Assembly (NCBI GenBank): GCA_030280995.1
Contig: JASXTE010000014.1
Location: forward strand, 8,720,656 to 8,784,655
Origin: Hemileia vastatrix
Taxonomy: Eukaryota; Basidiomycota; Pucciniomycetes; Pucciniales; Zaghouaniaceae
Direction of reading: 5' to 3'
Length of the DNA: 64,000 bases
Part shown: positions 10,899-21,221 of the stretch, one piece after another
How positions within the stretch are numbered: position 1 is the first letter of the stretch
Layout: each line of letters starts with the position of its first letter
The notes under the pieces: model-generated
Database searches by the model: none
Seen by the model: only the letters and a program-made list of their open reading frames with translations
Told to the model about the DNA's origin: nothing
Position numbers and translations under genes: made by a program

Positions 10899-11706
10899 TG
10901 TCACTGGATTACCTACGCACAAGGTTGAGGGTGTTCCTGGAAGTGAGATGCAGGGAGTAGTTTTAGAAACTTCTCCGAAGCACAGAGGAAATGTTTGAGT
11001 AAGTGATTCGAAGATTACTTGAAGGAAGAGCTACTGCTTTGAGATATGTTCAATAAGAATTCTAATATAATTTAAAGGTAATATTAATATTCTTAAGATC
11101 TCAAAAAGGGTTGGAAAACTCAATAATCAAAAATTTAAGTTTTAGAAATGATTACTGAGAATAATAAGGAAATGTATAATAATAATGATTTAACCTGAAG
11201 CTTTACCACTATTAACTATATATACGTTTTATAATTTAATTCTAAAAAAATATCAAACCAAAATCCAACCTCTTTTATATCCATTACTCCTCCTCACATT
11301 GACCTCATATCCATCCATCATTCCTCACACCACAGACCATCAAAAATACACCTGTTACACCTGGACCCTCCTCACTAACATCCTTTAACCCTTTAATCCT
11401 CCACTAATCATCCCGTCCATTCTCACTATCCCTTTTAATAGCCACAGATACTTAATAAACCTTTTGAGGAATATTACATTAACTATTGCGCTGTGTGTCA
11501 CTTATCGAAGAAACACTAAACACACTATTGAGAGATTGACTAATTTAGATTTAAAGTTTAGATTAGCGCGGTTGATAAGTGAGTACACAAAGGAAAGTTG
11601 CAGTTGCTATGTTGAATCGTTTTCTGCGCTTCGAGTATGGATTTAGACCTTGGTATTGTTGATCTAATGAGCTGCTTTTGCCTCGAGTGTCACGTGGCGC
11701 GTGACA
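10899..11706 (-). repeat. 5' LTR of element E
   Basis: It begins TGTCACTGGATTACC and ends GTGGCGCGTGACA on the plus strand, about 808 bp. It is alignable throughout with the D LTRs (774 bp) and with the solo LTR at 6493-7264. The gag ATG lies 70 bp inside. The following 5 bp are GCATT; the matching duplication is outside the window. Confidence 0.88.
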
Positions 11707-13918
11707 GCATTTGGCACACAAGTTTTGCTATACCTATAATATTAATAACATAATGGTGACAAAAAATCAATCAAATGATAAATATGAGTTACACACAAAG
11801 GTAAAATACAAATGAATCAATAGTTCTTTTTAATATTATAAATTTTTTGATTAAATAAAATAGTAATAATGAATTTTATTTTTCATCCACAATTCCACTC
11901 TAATGATTCCCACTGCACAAAAAGGGCTCACTCAGTCCTTTCTTTACTGCTTGTGCATATATTTTATTGCCCACAGTACTACAATTCTTTGTAGTGATTA
12001 TCCCACATCTGATTCAGGAATATTTTAAACAATATAATTTTTTTATTCAAAAGACCTTATCATATCCAATATCCCACAAAAAATACAACCTGTTTTTGTA
12101 TTAAAACCCATTAATTATTAAGAAATGGTTAAAATAATTAGATTAGACCCTGGCACTGCTAGATCCATGCCAAACAACCTAAAGTCTTTTCAATATTGAA
12201 GACAATTAAATAAAATTATGGTATCATACTAAATTATGGGCACCAACCATAATTCAGCACTTCTTATTTGCTCTACCACAAAATTAGTGCATGTATCATT
12301 TTTCTAATGTCAGACTGTTTTTCTTCCTTCTCTCACACCTTTATTCCAGAATGAAAATTTAGTATGAGTTTTGGTCAAGTTGGTTTGCCAGTGTTATTTG
12401 TATGCAATATGAATTCATATTGCATATTTCTATTTATGCATAAAATATACTCGTTAAGCATCATTATTTTGCATTTTTCAATCATAATGCATATTTATGC
12501 ATATGCATATTAATATATTTTATTCATATACATATATGCACCTTTTTTTTGCATATTTAATATGCATATTTTTAATGCATATTCAATTTTCATATTTTTA
12601 TGCATAGTTTTTATGCAGAATCAGTTTGCATATTTTTATGCATATTTTTATGCATATTTTTTATGGATATTTATTCTTTATAGTCATTATTCATACACTT
12701 TGGATAGGCATTTCACACCAATTTTTAACATGCAATAAGTATCCACCATGCAAATTCAAATGCATATGCATCTATATCAAACACACAACATATATTCAAG
12801 TTTAATATTTGAATATTAAGGTATGCTAAGTGATGTTGTTCAACCTTTTGACAAACCTGAGATTAAATGATGTTCAAGGTGGTTCCTAAGCTCTGCTCAA
12901 GGAGGGATTGTTCTGGATTCAATCTGTAACAGTTTATTTTTTCAATGTTTTTTCATCTGATTTAAAAACATATTTCTGAAAGTTTCAGGATGGTCTCCCA
13001 ACAGTTTCCTGATAAATTCCTGATAGATTCAAATAGAGGGAACTGCTAGCAGTTTACCCTCAGATTTCCTGTGGTGAATGATACCTAAATGTATGTAAAT
13101 ATATATTAATGAGTGCAGATGTTCTTATATAAAATACATTATTTTTTGCATCAAAAAAAGTAGTAAGAAGATATATCCTCCTAATTTCAATATTCAAATC
13201 CAAAGTAATTATTTTACTTTTCTTGACTTATAATCCTTATTATCCTAACTATACATCAATACATATATTTTTTTCTTAATATATATATATATAACAAATC
13301 AATACACCATCAAATATATTACGTAGCTTTTGAATAATAAAGATAATAAAAAAATTATATTAATTTATTTTTTGCAATTGATGAAACTCACAATAATTGC
13401 TACCTACCTAAATTTTCAATTGTGAACTGAGGGAGCTTTGAAAACAAATATGAATAGTGTGAGGCAGAGACATTATAGCATGAGAAAGAAGTTAATAAGA
13501 TAAAAATAACAGGAAAATACAAATTAAGTATATCAGACTAAGAAACTTATCTAATGAAGAGGTTGAAACCAAGAATTCATGATAAAAGTAAAAAGAATAA
13601 AAAAACAAATCACTTATGAAGATTGAAGAGAATGAGGATAAATGAACATGGGGTAGGAGTAGTAACAAAAGGGGATGTTAATGTCAGACAAACAAAAGAA
13701 TAAAGGGCTCTGAGACTGTTATTTCTAGTGTCATGCCCTTGGCCCAAAAGTTACATTCCATGTTTTGTCACACAAATTCACCCATGAATGGAATAGTGTT
13801 TCAAACTGAACTCAGCATCTACTTCATGTTCTTTTCTCACTGTGATTATACTAGTTAACTTTCATGTGCAAAAAATTATAAACAAGTGAAATGGGAAATA
13901 AGACAAAAAAACTAGTAA
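11707..13918. other. AT-rich intergenic region, no gene recognised
   Basis: No reading frame with a recognisable product was found on either strand. The region contains a run of ATGCAT-rich degenerate repeats (12399-12665), a short TA run near 13280, and no LTR or TIR that I can pair. It is probably background host sequence or very old repeat sequence. Confidence 0.45.
12399..12665. repeat. Degenerate TTTATGCATAT-type tandem repeat
   Basis: The motif TATGCATATTTTTATGCAT and its variants recur many times with irregular spacing. Because ATGCAT is its own complement, the tract can form many short hairpins. Confidence 0.65.
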
Positions 13919-14396
13919 TCAATAAAAAAATTTCATTAAATTTTCAATTTCATCAACACATTTATTTGATTTAACACATTCTATCAAGAAAACTTTCTTT
14001 TTGGAACCATCTTCAAGTTGATACTTGAGTTTCATCTGATTCAATAGGAAATTATACTCCAGCGCCTTCTCCCCTTTCTTTATCTTGAATGTCTTATCCT
14101 CCAAGTCATGTGCCCTCTCATCCTTCTGTAAAGAATGCTTGAATTTTTTCTTCTCCAAATATTGTACTCTTCCATCCCTCTGAAAAGAAAGCTCAAATTT
14201 CTTCTCTTCCAAGTGTTGTGCCCTATCATCCCTGTGTAAAGAGAGCTTGTATTGTTGCTTTTGAAAGTGGAGAGTATCTCTTTCAACTTCAACTTTACCT
14301 AGAGTGAAAAGGAATATTAACAATAGAAAAGAAAAGCTCACTTAATCATTAAAAGGTATGCTATCAATTACCATATTCACATTTCTCCAAAAAAAT
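13919..14396 (-). pseudogene. Lys/Glu-rich coiled-coil protein, C-terminal exon, split by element C
   Basis: The minus frame from about 14296 encodes KVEVERDTLHFQKQQYKLSL, followed by three imperfect repeats of about 19 residues (HRDDRAQHLEEKKFELSF-type), and ends KKKVFLIECVKSNKCVDEIENLM. A splice acceptor (TTTTCACTCTAG) lies just upstream, so the apparent N-terminus MSFSFLLL is intron. Element C inserted 5' of this exon. The matching upstream part lies beyond C at about 43056-43150 (minus), where one frame reads TPFSSIDDFFGEM across the joined site. The charged coiled coil plus short C-terminal helix resembles the Myb/SANT-like accessory protein of PIF/Harbinger elements. That assignment is an inference, and no Myb domain was found. 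Confidence 0.45.
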
Positions 14397-15667
14397 TATT
14401 GGCCAGATTTCTAGAAGAGGAAGAGGAAAAGGGAAAGAATGGAGAGGAGGATGAGAAGGTAGTGGAAGAAATAAAGTAGTAAAAAAAATTTTTAATTATT
14501 CTATAAGAGAAGGCAACAAGGACTCCATGGGACTTGACACAATACTGAGGGATATTAAATTATAAAATATATATTTTAAATAAGAGTTAATTCAATGCAT
14601 GGTAAGAACTTTTATTATTAATAGACCTAGTGCAAACTTTAGTTATGTATATAAAATTTAAATTAGATTTACAATACTAATAAAAATAATAATAAATGTA
14701 TTATATTAAAAATATATTCAAGTTTGGGTGTATAATAAATGATGGGCTAAAGGGGATTACCCAAGGCCATTTTATAGACCAGGGCACCTCTGAAGAGCCA
14801 CAAATCAGTATATACAAAATAGTTATAAGCTAAAACAAGAATATAAAAGAGTAGAAATGAAACATAGATATTAAGAGAAAAACATGAAACAATTAACTAA
14901 ACCCATGGATAAGTAACTAATTTTCCCACCATAAGTTCCCAAACCAGTTAATTAAAATAGTGAGTTACTAAGTAAGCCTGAAACATAAGAACTGTGAGAA
15001 AAAGAATCCAAAACAGACATTAAAGTAGGATGTAAAGGGTTTAATTAAAACAATTAGAATTATTTTCACATGAAAATCCATGTAATCAATTCAATCCAGT
15101 ATAAATCAATTTAATTAATTGTTTTAACTATGTAATTAATTCAATAACTAGTTTAAATGAAACATATAATTAATTTAATGATATTTCTAATTTAAAGTGA
15201 GAATTTTAACACCATATTATTAAATAAGTGTTATAATTTATTTAATAGTTATACTGACTCAATTAAGGGTCAAAAAAGCGCCCAATATTATTGTTTAATA
15301 ATGTATGAAAAAGGTTTATTTAATATATAAATTTAATTAATTAATTTAATTACATTATAAGTCAATTTTACACTTATAGTTATAATATATGTTTATAATT
15401 AATTAATTATAAATTTGTATATATTAAATACATAAAAAATGTGCCATAGTTTATAGAATATATATCACGCTTAATTTAAATGTATAAATAATTTATATAA
15501 TAAAAAAATTAATATAATATTTAAATATATTTTATAAAATAATTATATCATTTCATTATGCAATATAAGATTAATTTATATACATAATAAGCAAATTTTT
15601 AAGCCCTCTTTTAGTTACAGTAAATTGACATAAAGTTTACTGGGCTCCTGGTATAGCCTGGCTGACA
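14397..15667 (-). repeat. 3' LTR of element C
   Basis: It ends GGTATAGCCTGGCTGACA on the plus strand. The left terminus reads TATTGGCC, aligned with TATCAGCC in the partner copy; both appear to be worn forms of TGTCAGCC, the complement of the right end. Alignment with 40975-42224 plus 43035-43055 is continuous. The following 12 bases are the element's polypurine tract on the other strand. Confidence 0.9.
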
Positions 15668-15679
15668 CTCCTTCACTCT
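15668..15679 (-). promoter_or_regulatory. Polypurine tract of element C
   Basis: Read on the minus strand, AGAGTGAAGGAG abuts the 3' LTR. B (27301-27312) and F (52818-52829) have AGAGTGAGGGAG in the same position. In LTR elements this tract primes plus-strand DNA synthesis. Confidence 0.7.
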
Positions 15680-16182
15680 AAATAAAACAATAAAAAAATG
15701 CTAAGATTTTTTTTGTACTTCTTTAACAGAGTAGGAAGATTTGAAATTTCCTTGCCAGGTATCCATGCATCATGTTCAGATGATTTGTTCGTATATCTCA
15801 ATAAATATTCAGTACCCCTTTCAGAAGTGATAATTCTATCATTGAGAATTTTATCAATTTCTGCAGTTTCAGTGACTTCCTGAGGGTTTTTCTTAGGTCT
15901 TCCCCTTCTTTTGGGAAATAAGTCACTGTTGGAAGTATAAGGCTTAAGCAAAGAAATGGGAAAAACAGGATGTTTCCTATCATATGGAGAATACAATACA
16001 ACTTCTACTGCATTATCTCCAACCATTCTTTTAACAACAAATAGTCCTTCAAAAGGATCTTTTAATTTTTTGTTACCTTGTAGATTGAAATGGACAGTAG
16101 ATATCAACACTTCATCACCCTTTTTAAATCTGTATTCTTTATGGGATTTATACCATCTCTTATTTTCATATTCAAATGCTTT
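15673..16182 (-). pseudogene. Integrase C-terminus and chromodomain of element C
   Basis: This is the end of Pol. It encodes the integrase C-terminal beta domain (KGDEVLISTVHFNLQ, KLKDPFEGLFVVKRM, HPVFPISLLKPY), a basic hinge (PKRRGRPKKN), and a chromodomain-like end (EIDKILNDRIITSERGTEYLLRY...DAWIPGKEISNLPTLL). It is open from 16182 to the stop at 15673. The upstream part of the protein continues at 24614 after element D. Codons read upstream of 16182 belong to the D LTR. Confidence 0.85.
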
Positions 16183-16956
16183 TGTCACCGGACGACCTAT
16201 GCAAAAGGTCGAGGATGTTCCTGAAAGTGAGATGAGAGGTTTAGAAACTTCTTCAAAGCACAGAGGAATGATTCGAGGAAGTGATTCGAAGGTCACTCGA
16301 AATAAGAGCTACAGGTTCGAGGTTCATTTGAGAAGAATTATAAAACAGTTTCAAAGGTAATAGGAATTCTTAATATCTCACGAAGGGTTGAAAACTCAAT
16401 AATCAAAGATTTAGGATTTAGAAATGAATATTGAGAAAATAAAAGAAAGATAAAATAACAATGATTCAATTTTTAAAGATTTACCACTATTAATGTAAAT
16501 ATGATTTATAATTTAATTCTAAGGAATATCGAACCAAAATACCCAACCCTTTTATATCCTTTGTTCCTCCTCGCATTGACCTCCCTTCCATCGCACCATT
16601 CCCATACCATTGACCATTACTAACATACACTTAGACCCTCTTCGCTAAATATCCGTCCATGCTCATTTTACCCCTTATTAATTAATTAACAAAACTTTAA
16701 TGAAAAACTACTACTGTACTATTTCGTTGAACCTAGCGCTGTGCGTCGCTTATTGAAAAGGAGACTAAGGCACCCTATTGGGAGATTGATTAATTTAGAT
16801 TTAGAGTTTAGGCTAGCGCAGTTAAATAGTAAGTACACAAAGGAAAATCGCAGTTGCTATGGAGAATTGCTTTCTGCGCTTCGAGTATAGATTTAGGACT
16901 CGATATTATTGATTTAATGAGCTGCTTTCGCCTCGAGTGTCACGTGGCGCGTGACA
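16183..16956 (-). repeat. 3' LTR of element D
   Basis: It begins TGTCACCGGACGACC and ends CACGTGGCGCGTGACA on the plus strand, the same length as its partner at 23840-24613. No purine-rich tract like that of B, C and F abuts it; the adjacent minus-strand sequence reads TACCCGGGCATC. Confidence 0.92.
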
Positions 16957-16966
16957 GATGCCCGGG

Positions 16967-16974
16967 TATAAGAA
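16967..16974 (+). promoter_or_regulatory. TATA box for the antisense gene of D
   Basis: CCCGGGTATAAGAATCGC lies 11 bp inside the 3' LTR boundary, about 90 bp before the ATG at 17065. It is followed by a pyrimidine-rich initiator-like stretch (CATCTTCTCACACTAG). The position and order fit a polymerase II core promoter facing opposite to gag-pol. Confidence 0.5.
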
Positions 16975-17064
16975 TCGCAAACTCTGTTGAGCTTTAGCCA
17001 TCTTCTCACACTAGTTTCCCTTCTTCTATAACTTTTTCCTCACTTATTAATTTCCCTTTTTATA

Positions 17065-17992
17065 ATGAACTGCCCTACTCCCACACCTAGGCCTCCACAC
17101 CCTAAAGCGGATGGGGGAATGATTACGCGACAATTTTCACAAACTTGCACAGCTTGTGAAAGCATGGAATACTTTTGTGTCGAAAGTACGGCAACTCGAG
17201 GCCCTCGCCAGAAATGCGAGTTTTGCCGTTGGCGATGAGTGGCGTGCGATGCGTTGACGAAGAACGCAGAGATCGAAAAACGGTTTACCAAGACCAAGTT
17301 TTGGGTAATCCCTAAAACAAAAGAGGTGGTCAAAGACATTTGGGATGTCTCGGTTGAAGATGAACAATCAGTGGGGGAGAATGATAAGGAGCTAAATAAC
17401 GAGATCACAACCTGGGTAACCCAGGCCACGAGTTCGAAGCGGGGCGTCAAAGAAGAGGTCGACGAGTTGGTGGAGGAAGATGAAGATGAAGTCCCTGTTC
17501 CAGGGCGGGCACCCAAGAAATGATGGGTGGTCATCGAAGACGACGAGGAGGAAAGAGAAGCAGAGGTAGAGGTGGTGCCAAGGTTATTCTTAGAGCCTGA
17601 CCCCATCTTCGAGGTAAGTTTTCAATTGTTATTTTTTAAGGATGAGGTTACTGATGAGTTTTGTTTAGACATCGAATACCCTTGAAGACCCGATTGGAGA
17701 GCCTGTGCCGCTTTTACCAACTGAGGCAAACCCTCCGGCCACGGATGTAGTTGAAGAACCTGAAGACACACTGGACCAGGTGTGGTCGAAGAAACCTCGT
17801 CAAGGTCGACGAGTAAGGTTCGCAGAAGAGTTGTGTGGGGAGGTCGACACAATTATCGACGCTGCTTCCTTCGACGTGGCAGAGGAACTCTTGGAGATTG
17901 GAGAGGTGGTTCCGGTAGGAGATGAGGAGGTATTTGAGAAATGCAGGAAGGAGATAAGGGTAGTTTTTGAGAAAATGAAAAGATTGGTTTGA
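17065..17992 (+). pseudogene. Antisense two-exon gene in D with a Zn2Cys6-like motif
   Basis: Exon 1 is 17065-17613 and exon 2 is 17669-17992. The 55-nt intron begins GTAAGT and ends TTTAG, and both sides are phase 0. The spliced frame is about 290 codons. Cysteines at codons 28, 31, 38, 51, 54 and 61 give CX2CX6CX12CX2CX6C, the spacing of a fungal binuclear zinc cluster. A TGA at codon 58 lies inside the last loop and a second TGA is at codon 153; both could be CGA codons after C-to-T change. Acidic tracts follow (EEVDELVEEDEDEV; EDDEEEREAEVEVV), then a basic patch (KKPRQGRRVRFAEE). It runs opposite to D's gag-pol and has a TATA box. Zn2Cys6 proteins bind DNA; its role in the element is unknown. 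The splice model and codon continuity across both TGAs support a recently lost gene. Confidence 0.6.
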
Positions 17993-18946
17993 GAAAAATT
18001 AAAAGAAAAAATTTGAAATGAAAAGGAGATGTAAAGAAGTAGAAAAATAGAATTGTATTTTAGGTTTATTTTATTTTATTTCACTATATATATTTTTTTT
18101 TTTTGTAGGTGAATATTATTAATTTTTTATAAGGTTTGGGAGAGAGAAAAAAAAAAGAAAAAGAAGTTTTAAATGAAATTTTGCTTTTAGAATTTGAAAG
18201 AAGTAATTTAAATAAAGAAAGAAAGAAAGAAAAAGTTGTTTAATTGAAGGAAGTTTTAAGGTTTTAAAAAAGAAAATTTATGTAAGAAAAGAGAGAGAAA
18301 AAGAAACGGTTGGTGATTGAGATGAGTTTGTTAAATTGAGAATTTAATGAAAGAAGAATTCGTTATTTGCGAAAAGTTGTTGATTTTTTTTTTTTTGTTG
18401 AAAAGAGAAGAAGAGGAAAGAAGGAAAAAAAAACAGAAACACAGAATTTAGAATTTAAAGAGAATTTGAAAAGAAGAATCATTTGTTCAAAGAAATTTTA
18501 TAGGGAGATTTTAGATGTTGAAGTTAAGTTCGAGGAAATGGTCGTGTCGTACAAGGTTTGATGATTTGAAGGAAAGAATAAATTTTAGGAAAGAAAATGT
18601 TAAAGAGAATTTTAAATTTAAGAAAAGAATGTATTTAGAGAATTGAAAAAGAAAAAGAAAGAAAATATTTTAGAGAGATTTAAGAGTTTTTTATTTTATT
18701 TTATTTTATTATTTATGTTTATTCTATTTATTTTATGTTGTTTTATTTTATTTATTTTATTTTATTTAATTTTAATTTTGATTTTATTTTTAGTTGGTTT
18801 TGGAGGAAATTTTATAGAAGGAGAAGAAAGAAAAAAAAAGAAGAGGAGAAAAAAGAAAACAAGGCTAAGACTTTTAAGAGGTGTTTTATATTTTTACGAG
18901 AAAAAGAAAGAAAGAAAAAGGAAAGAAAATTTAAATAAAAGAAATT
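17993..18946. other. Purine- and T-rich 3' region of D, no gene
   Basis: The plus strand is strongly purine-rich (runs of GAAAGAAAG), with TTTTATTTTATT tracts at 18680-18790. It matches 4617-5249 of element E, so it is a family feature rather than random decay. Reading frames here, such as 18643-19008, are Lys/Glu-rich low-complexity sequence and not genes. Confidence 0.6.
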
Positions 18947-20458
18947 TTAAGGTTTTGGTTTTAAAGGATATTTCAAATGAAAAGATTTTAGGAGTTCAGG
19001 GGCGTTAGAAACATTGATGGCTGGTTCCCAGGATGTTTTGTCTGAGTCATTGAGGAAGCCTTCCCATTCCACAAGGTATTGAAGTTTCCCCTTGCGTATT
19101 CTTGAATCAAGGATACAACTTACTTCCCACTCTAGATGATCTTCTACTTCAACCGGTTCCGGAGGGGGTTGGTTCTTGCCCGGGTATGTTTCTCGAGCCA
19201 GTTCCAGGAGAGATACATGGAAAACAGGGTGAATCGCCTGCCTTTTAGGAGGTAACTTGAGCCGAAATGCAGTTTTAGAGACTTCAGAGTCGATTTCGAA
19301 AGGTCCCAATCGCTTTTAAGCCAGTTTCTTTGATGGTCGTGTTGTTCAAATGTTTCGTGCGTCGAGCCATACTTTGTCACCTGGTTTAAAGGAAGGGGCA
19401 GATTGTCGATGCTTGTCGGCCTGTTCCTTGTATCTTTGAATCGCTGATTCCAAATTTGTTTTAAGTTCTTCTTGGAGTCATGATATAGTTTGAAGATAAT
19501 GTTCCGCACGATGATTAGTTCCTACACGGATTGAGTTGAATCGAGGATGTCGTCCATAAATGGTTTCAAAGGGAGATTGTCGTGTTGAAGAATGAGCCGA
19601 GTTATTGTAAGCAAATTCGGCCAATGGTAACCATGTGGTCCAATCGTCTTGTTGGTAACTGAAATACATTTGAAGATATTGTTCGAGGATTTGGTTAACT
19701 CTTTCTGTTTGACCATCGGTTTCAGGGTGATAGGCCGTGGAGAGGTTCCTCGTGATATTGAGTTGTCGACACAGTTGGGTCCAGAATGTGGATACAAACA
19801 ATGAGCCTCTATCTGAAATAATATCATTTGGTAAGCCGTGTTTAGAAAATACATATTCTAGAAACAATTTTGACAAATCTTCTGCTGTAGCAGTAGTAGT
19901 GGTTTTAATGAAAATAGACATTTTTGAAAATCTATCTACTATTACTAATATAGCATCAAAATCATTAGAAAAAGGAAGTTGAGAAATGAAATCCATCGAT
20001 AAAGATTCCCAAGGTTTAAAGGGAATAGGAAGTGGTTGAAGCAACCCATGCTTCCGGTGACGGGGAGCCTTATTCCTATTACATTTGTAACAAGCTTTTA
20101 TATAGGCCTTGATTTCCCTGGTCATACCTGGCCAGAAGAAATCCCTCGCTATTAACTGGTAGGTTTTATCAACCCCAAAATGACCAGCTAATGGAGAATC
20201 ATGTCGACTGTTTAAAATCCATAATTTTATCTCATTGTTGTCGGGTATGACTACTCTACCTTCGAAAACTAATAGACCTGATTCAATACTAAATCTTTTG
20301 GCCCCTTGCTTCGAGAGTATTTTGTCTTTTAAACCTAAACAATATTCGTCCTTCGACTGAGCTTCGAGGATGTTGGATAGTGGATTTTGAAAAGATTGAA
20401 ATGTCATTGAATTAAGTTGATGAGTCGTTAAAATTGATTCGTTGAAGATTGATTGCAC
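18947..20458 (-). pseudogene. Integrase and chromodomain of element D
   Basis: From 20458 downward: the end of the RNase H-integrase linker, the zinc-binding HHCC region (AGHFGVDKTYQL with CYKCNRNK), and the catalytic core with Asp in SMDFISQLP, Asp in IISDRGSLF and Glu in GQTERVNQI. Then comes WLPLAEFAYNNSAHSSTRQSP, breaking at 19478. The C-terminal part resumes in another frame (19309-18947) with VFHVSLLELARE and a chromodomain (LQYLVEWEGFLNDSDKTSWEPAIN). All three catalytic residues are kept. At least one frameshift around 19310-19500 inactivates it. Confidence 0.85.
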
Positions 20459-21221
20459 ATTTGCTGGGTTCTTGTCAGCAAATGCGTCCCCCGCTGTGGG
20501 TAAACGTCGTCCCGACGTGACAAGATATCTGGGACAATGCAGTTTTTTCCTGGGCGATAGGAAATAGAGAAATAAAATTCAGATAAAAATTCACCCAACC
20601 TGGCTTAATGCCTGGTTAACACTTTGGAAGACATGAAGTATTTTAAAGCATTATGATCTGTTAAAATTTGAAAAGGACTATCTAGGCTGAGAAGAAAAGA
20701 ACACCATTTTTTAAGACAATGGATAATTGCTAAAAGCTCTTTGTCATGAATTTCATAATTTAATTCTGCGGCTATGAGTTTGTGTGACTCAAAAGCAACA
20801 GGATGAAAGGATTTAATTGGGAGATGACCCCTGCAATAGCATAATCGCTCGCATCTGTCTCAACTATTGTCGAAGCAGAAGAATCAAAATGTCAAAGAAT
20901 TGTGGCTGTGGTGAACGCCATTTTTAGTGCTTCGAATTCCATTCATGCTGTAGAAGTAAAAACAAAAGGAATGTCTTTTCTAAGAAGAGAAGTAAGATTG
21001 GAAATAGTTTTAGAGTAATCTTTAATAAATCTTCTATAGAAGTTTGCAAAACCCAAAAATCCTTGGAGCGATTTAATATTTTTGGGCTCAGACCATTCCA
21101 TGATTTTCTGGACTTTTTTGTCATCCATGACTAAACTGTCAGTGGACAACGTAAAACCCAAAAAATCAATTGATTTGAGGTGGAATTCGCATTTATTATG
21201 CTTGGCATAGAGACCATGATC
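20459..21221 (-). pseudogene. RT C-terminus and RNase H of element D (decayed)
   Basis: This corresponds to the open 7265-8244 segment of E. The RT thumb (SLQGFLGFANFYRRFIKDYS) is readable at 20943-21161. The RNase H part at 20480-20930 is recognisable by nucleotide match to E but has several stops and small deletions, for example around 20815 and 20890. Confidence 0.75.

Larger units (their letters stand above)
4617..11706 (-). mobile_element. Ty3/gypsy retrotransposon E (D family), decayed, 3' end cut by A
   Basis: It reads on the minus strand. From right to left it holds a 5' LTR (10899-11706), gag, zinc knuckle, a slippery site, protease, reverse transcriptase, RNase H, integrase and chromodomain, then a purine/T-rich 3' region homologous to D. 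Element A begins at its left limit, and its 3' LTR is not in the window. A solo LTR of the same family (6493-7264) interrupts the integrase. Many stops and frame breaks show that it is inactive. Confidence 0.85.

Noticed and set aside
12399..12665. CRISPR-like or satellite array
   Set aside because: ATGCAT motifs recur at irregular spacing with no spacers of constant length. The genome is eukaryotic and the tract is a degenerate AT-rich repeat.
17040..17606. Ser/Thr-rich minus-strand ORF of 188 codons
   Set aside because: It is the shadow of the plus-strand gene with acidic tracts (GAA/GAG read backwards give Ser/Phe/Leu). The plus strand has a promoter, splice sites and a cysteine pattern.
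18643..19008. Lys/Glu-rich plus-strand ORFs in the 3' region of D
   Set aside because: Purine-rich low complexity without motif; E has the same composition but different frames.
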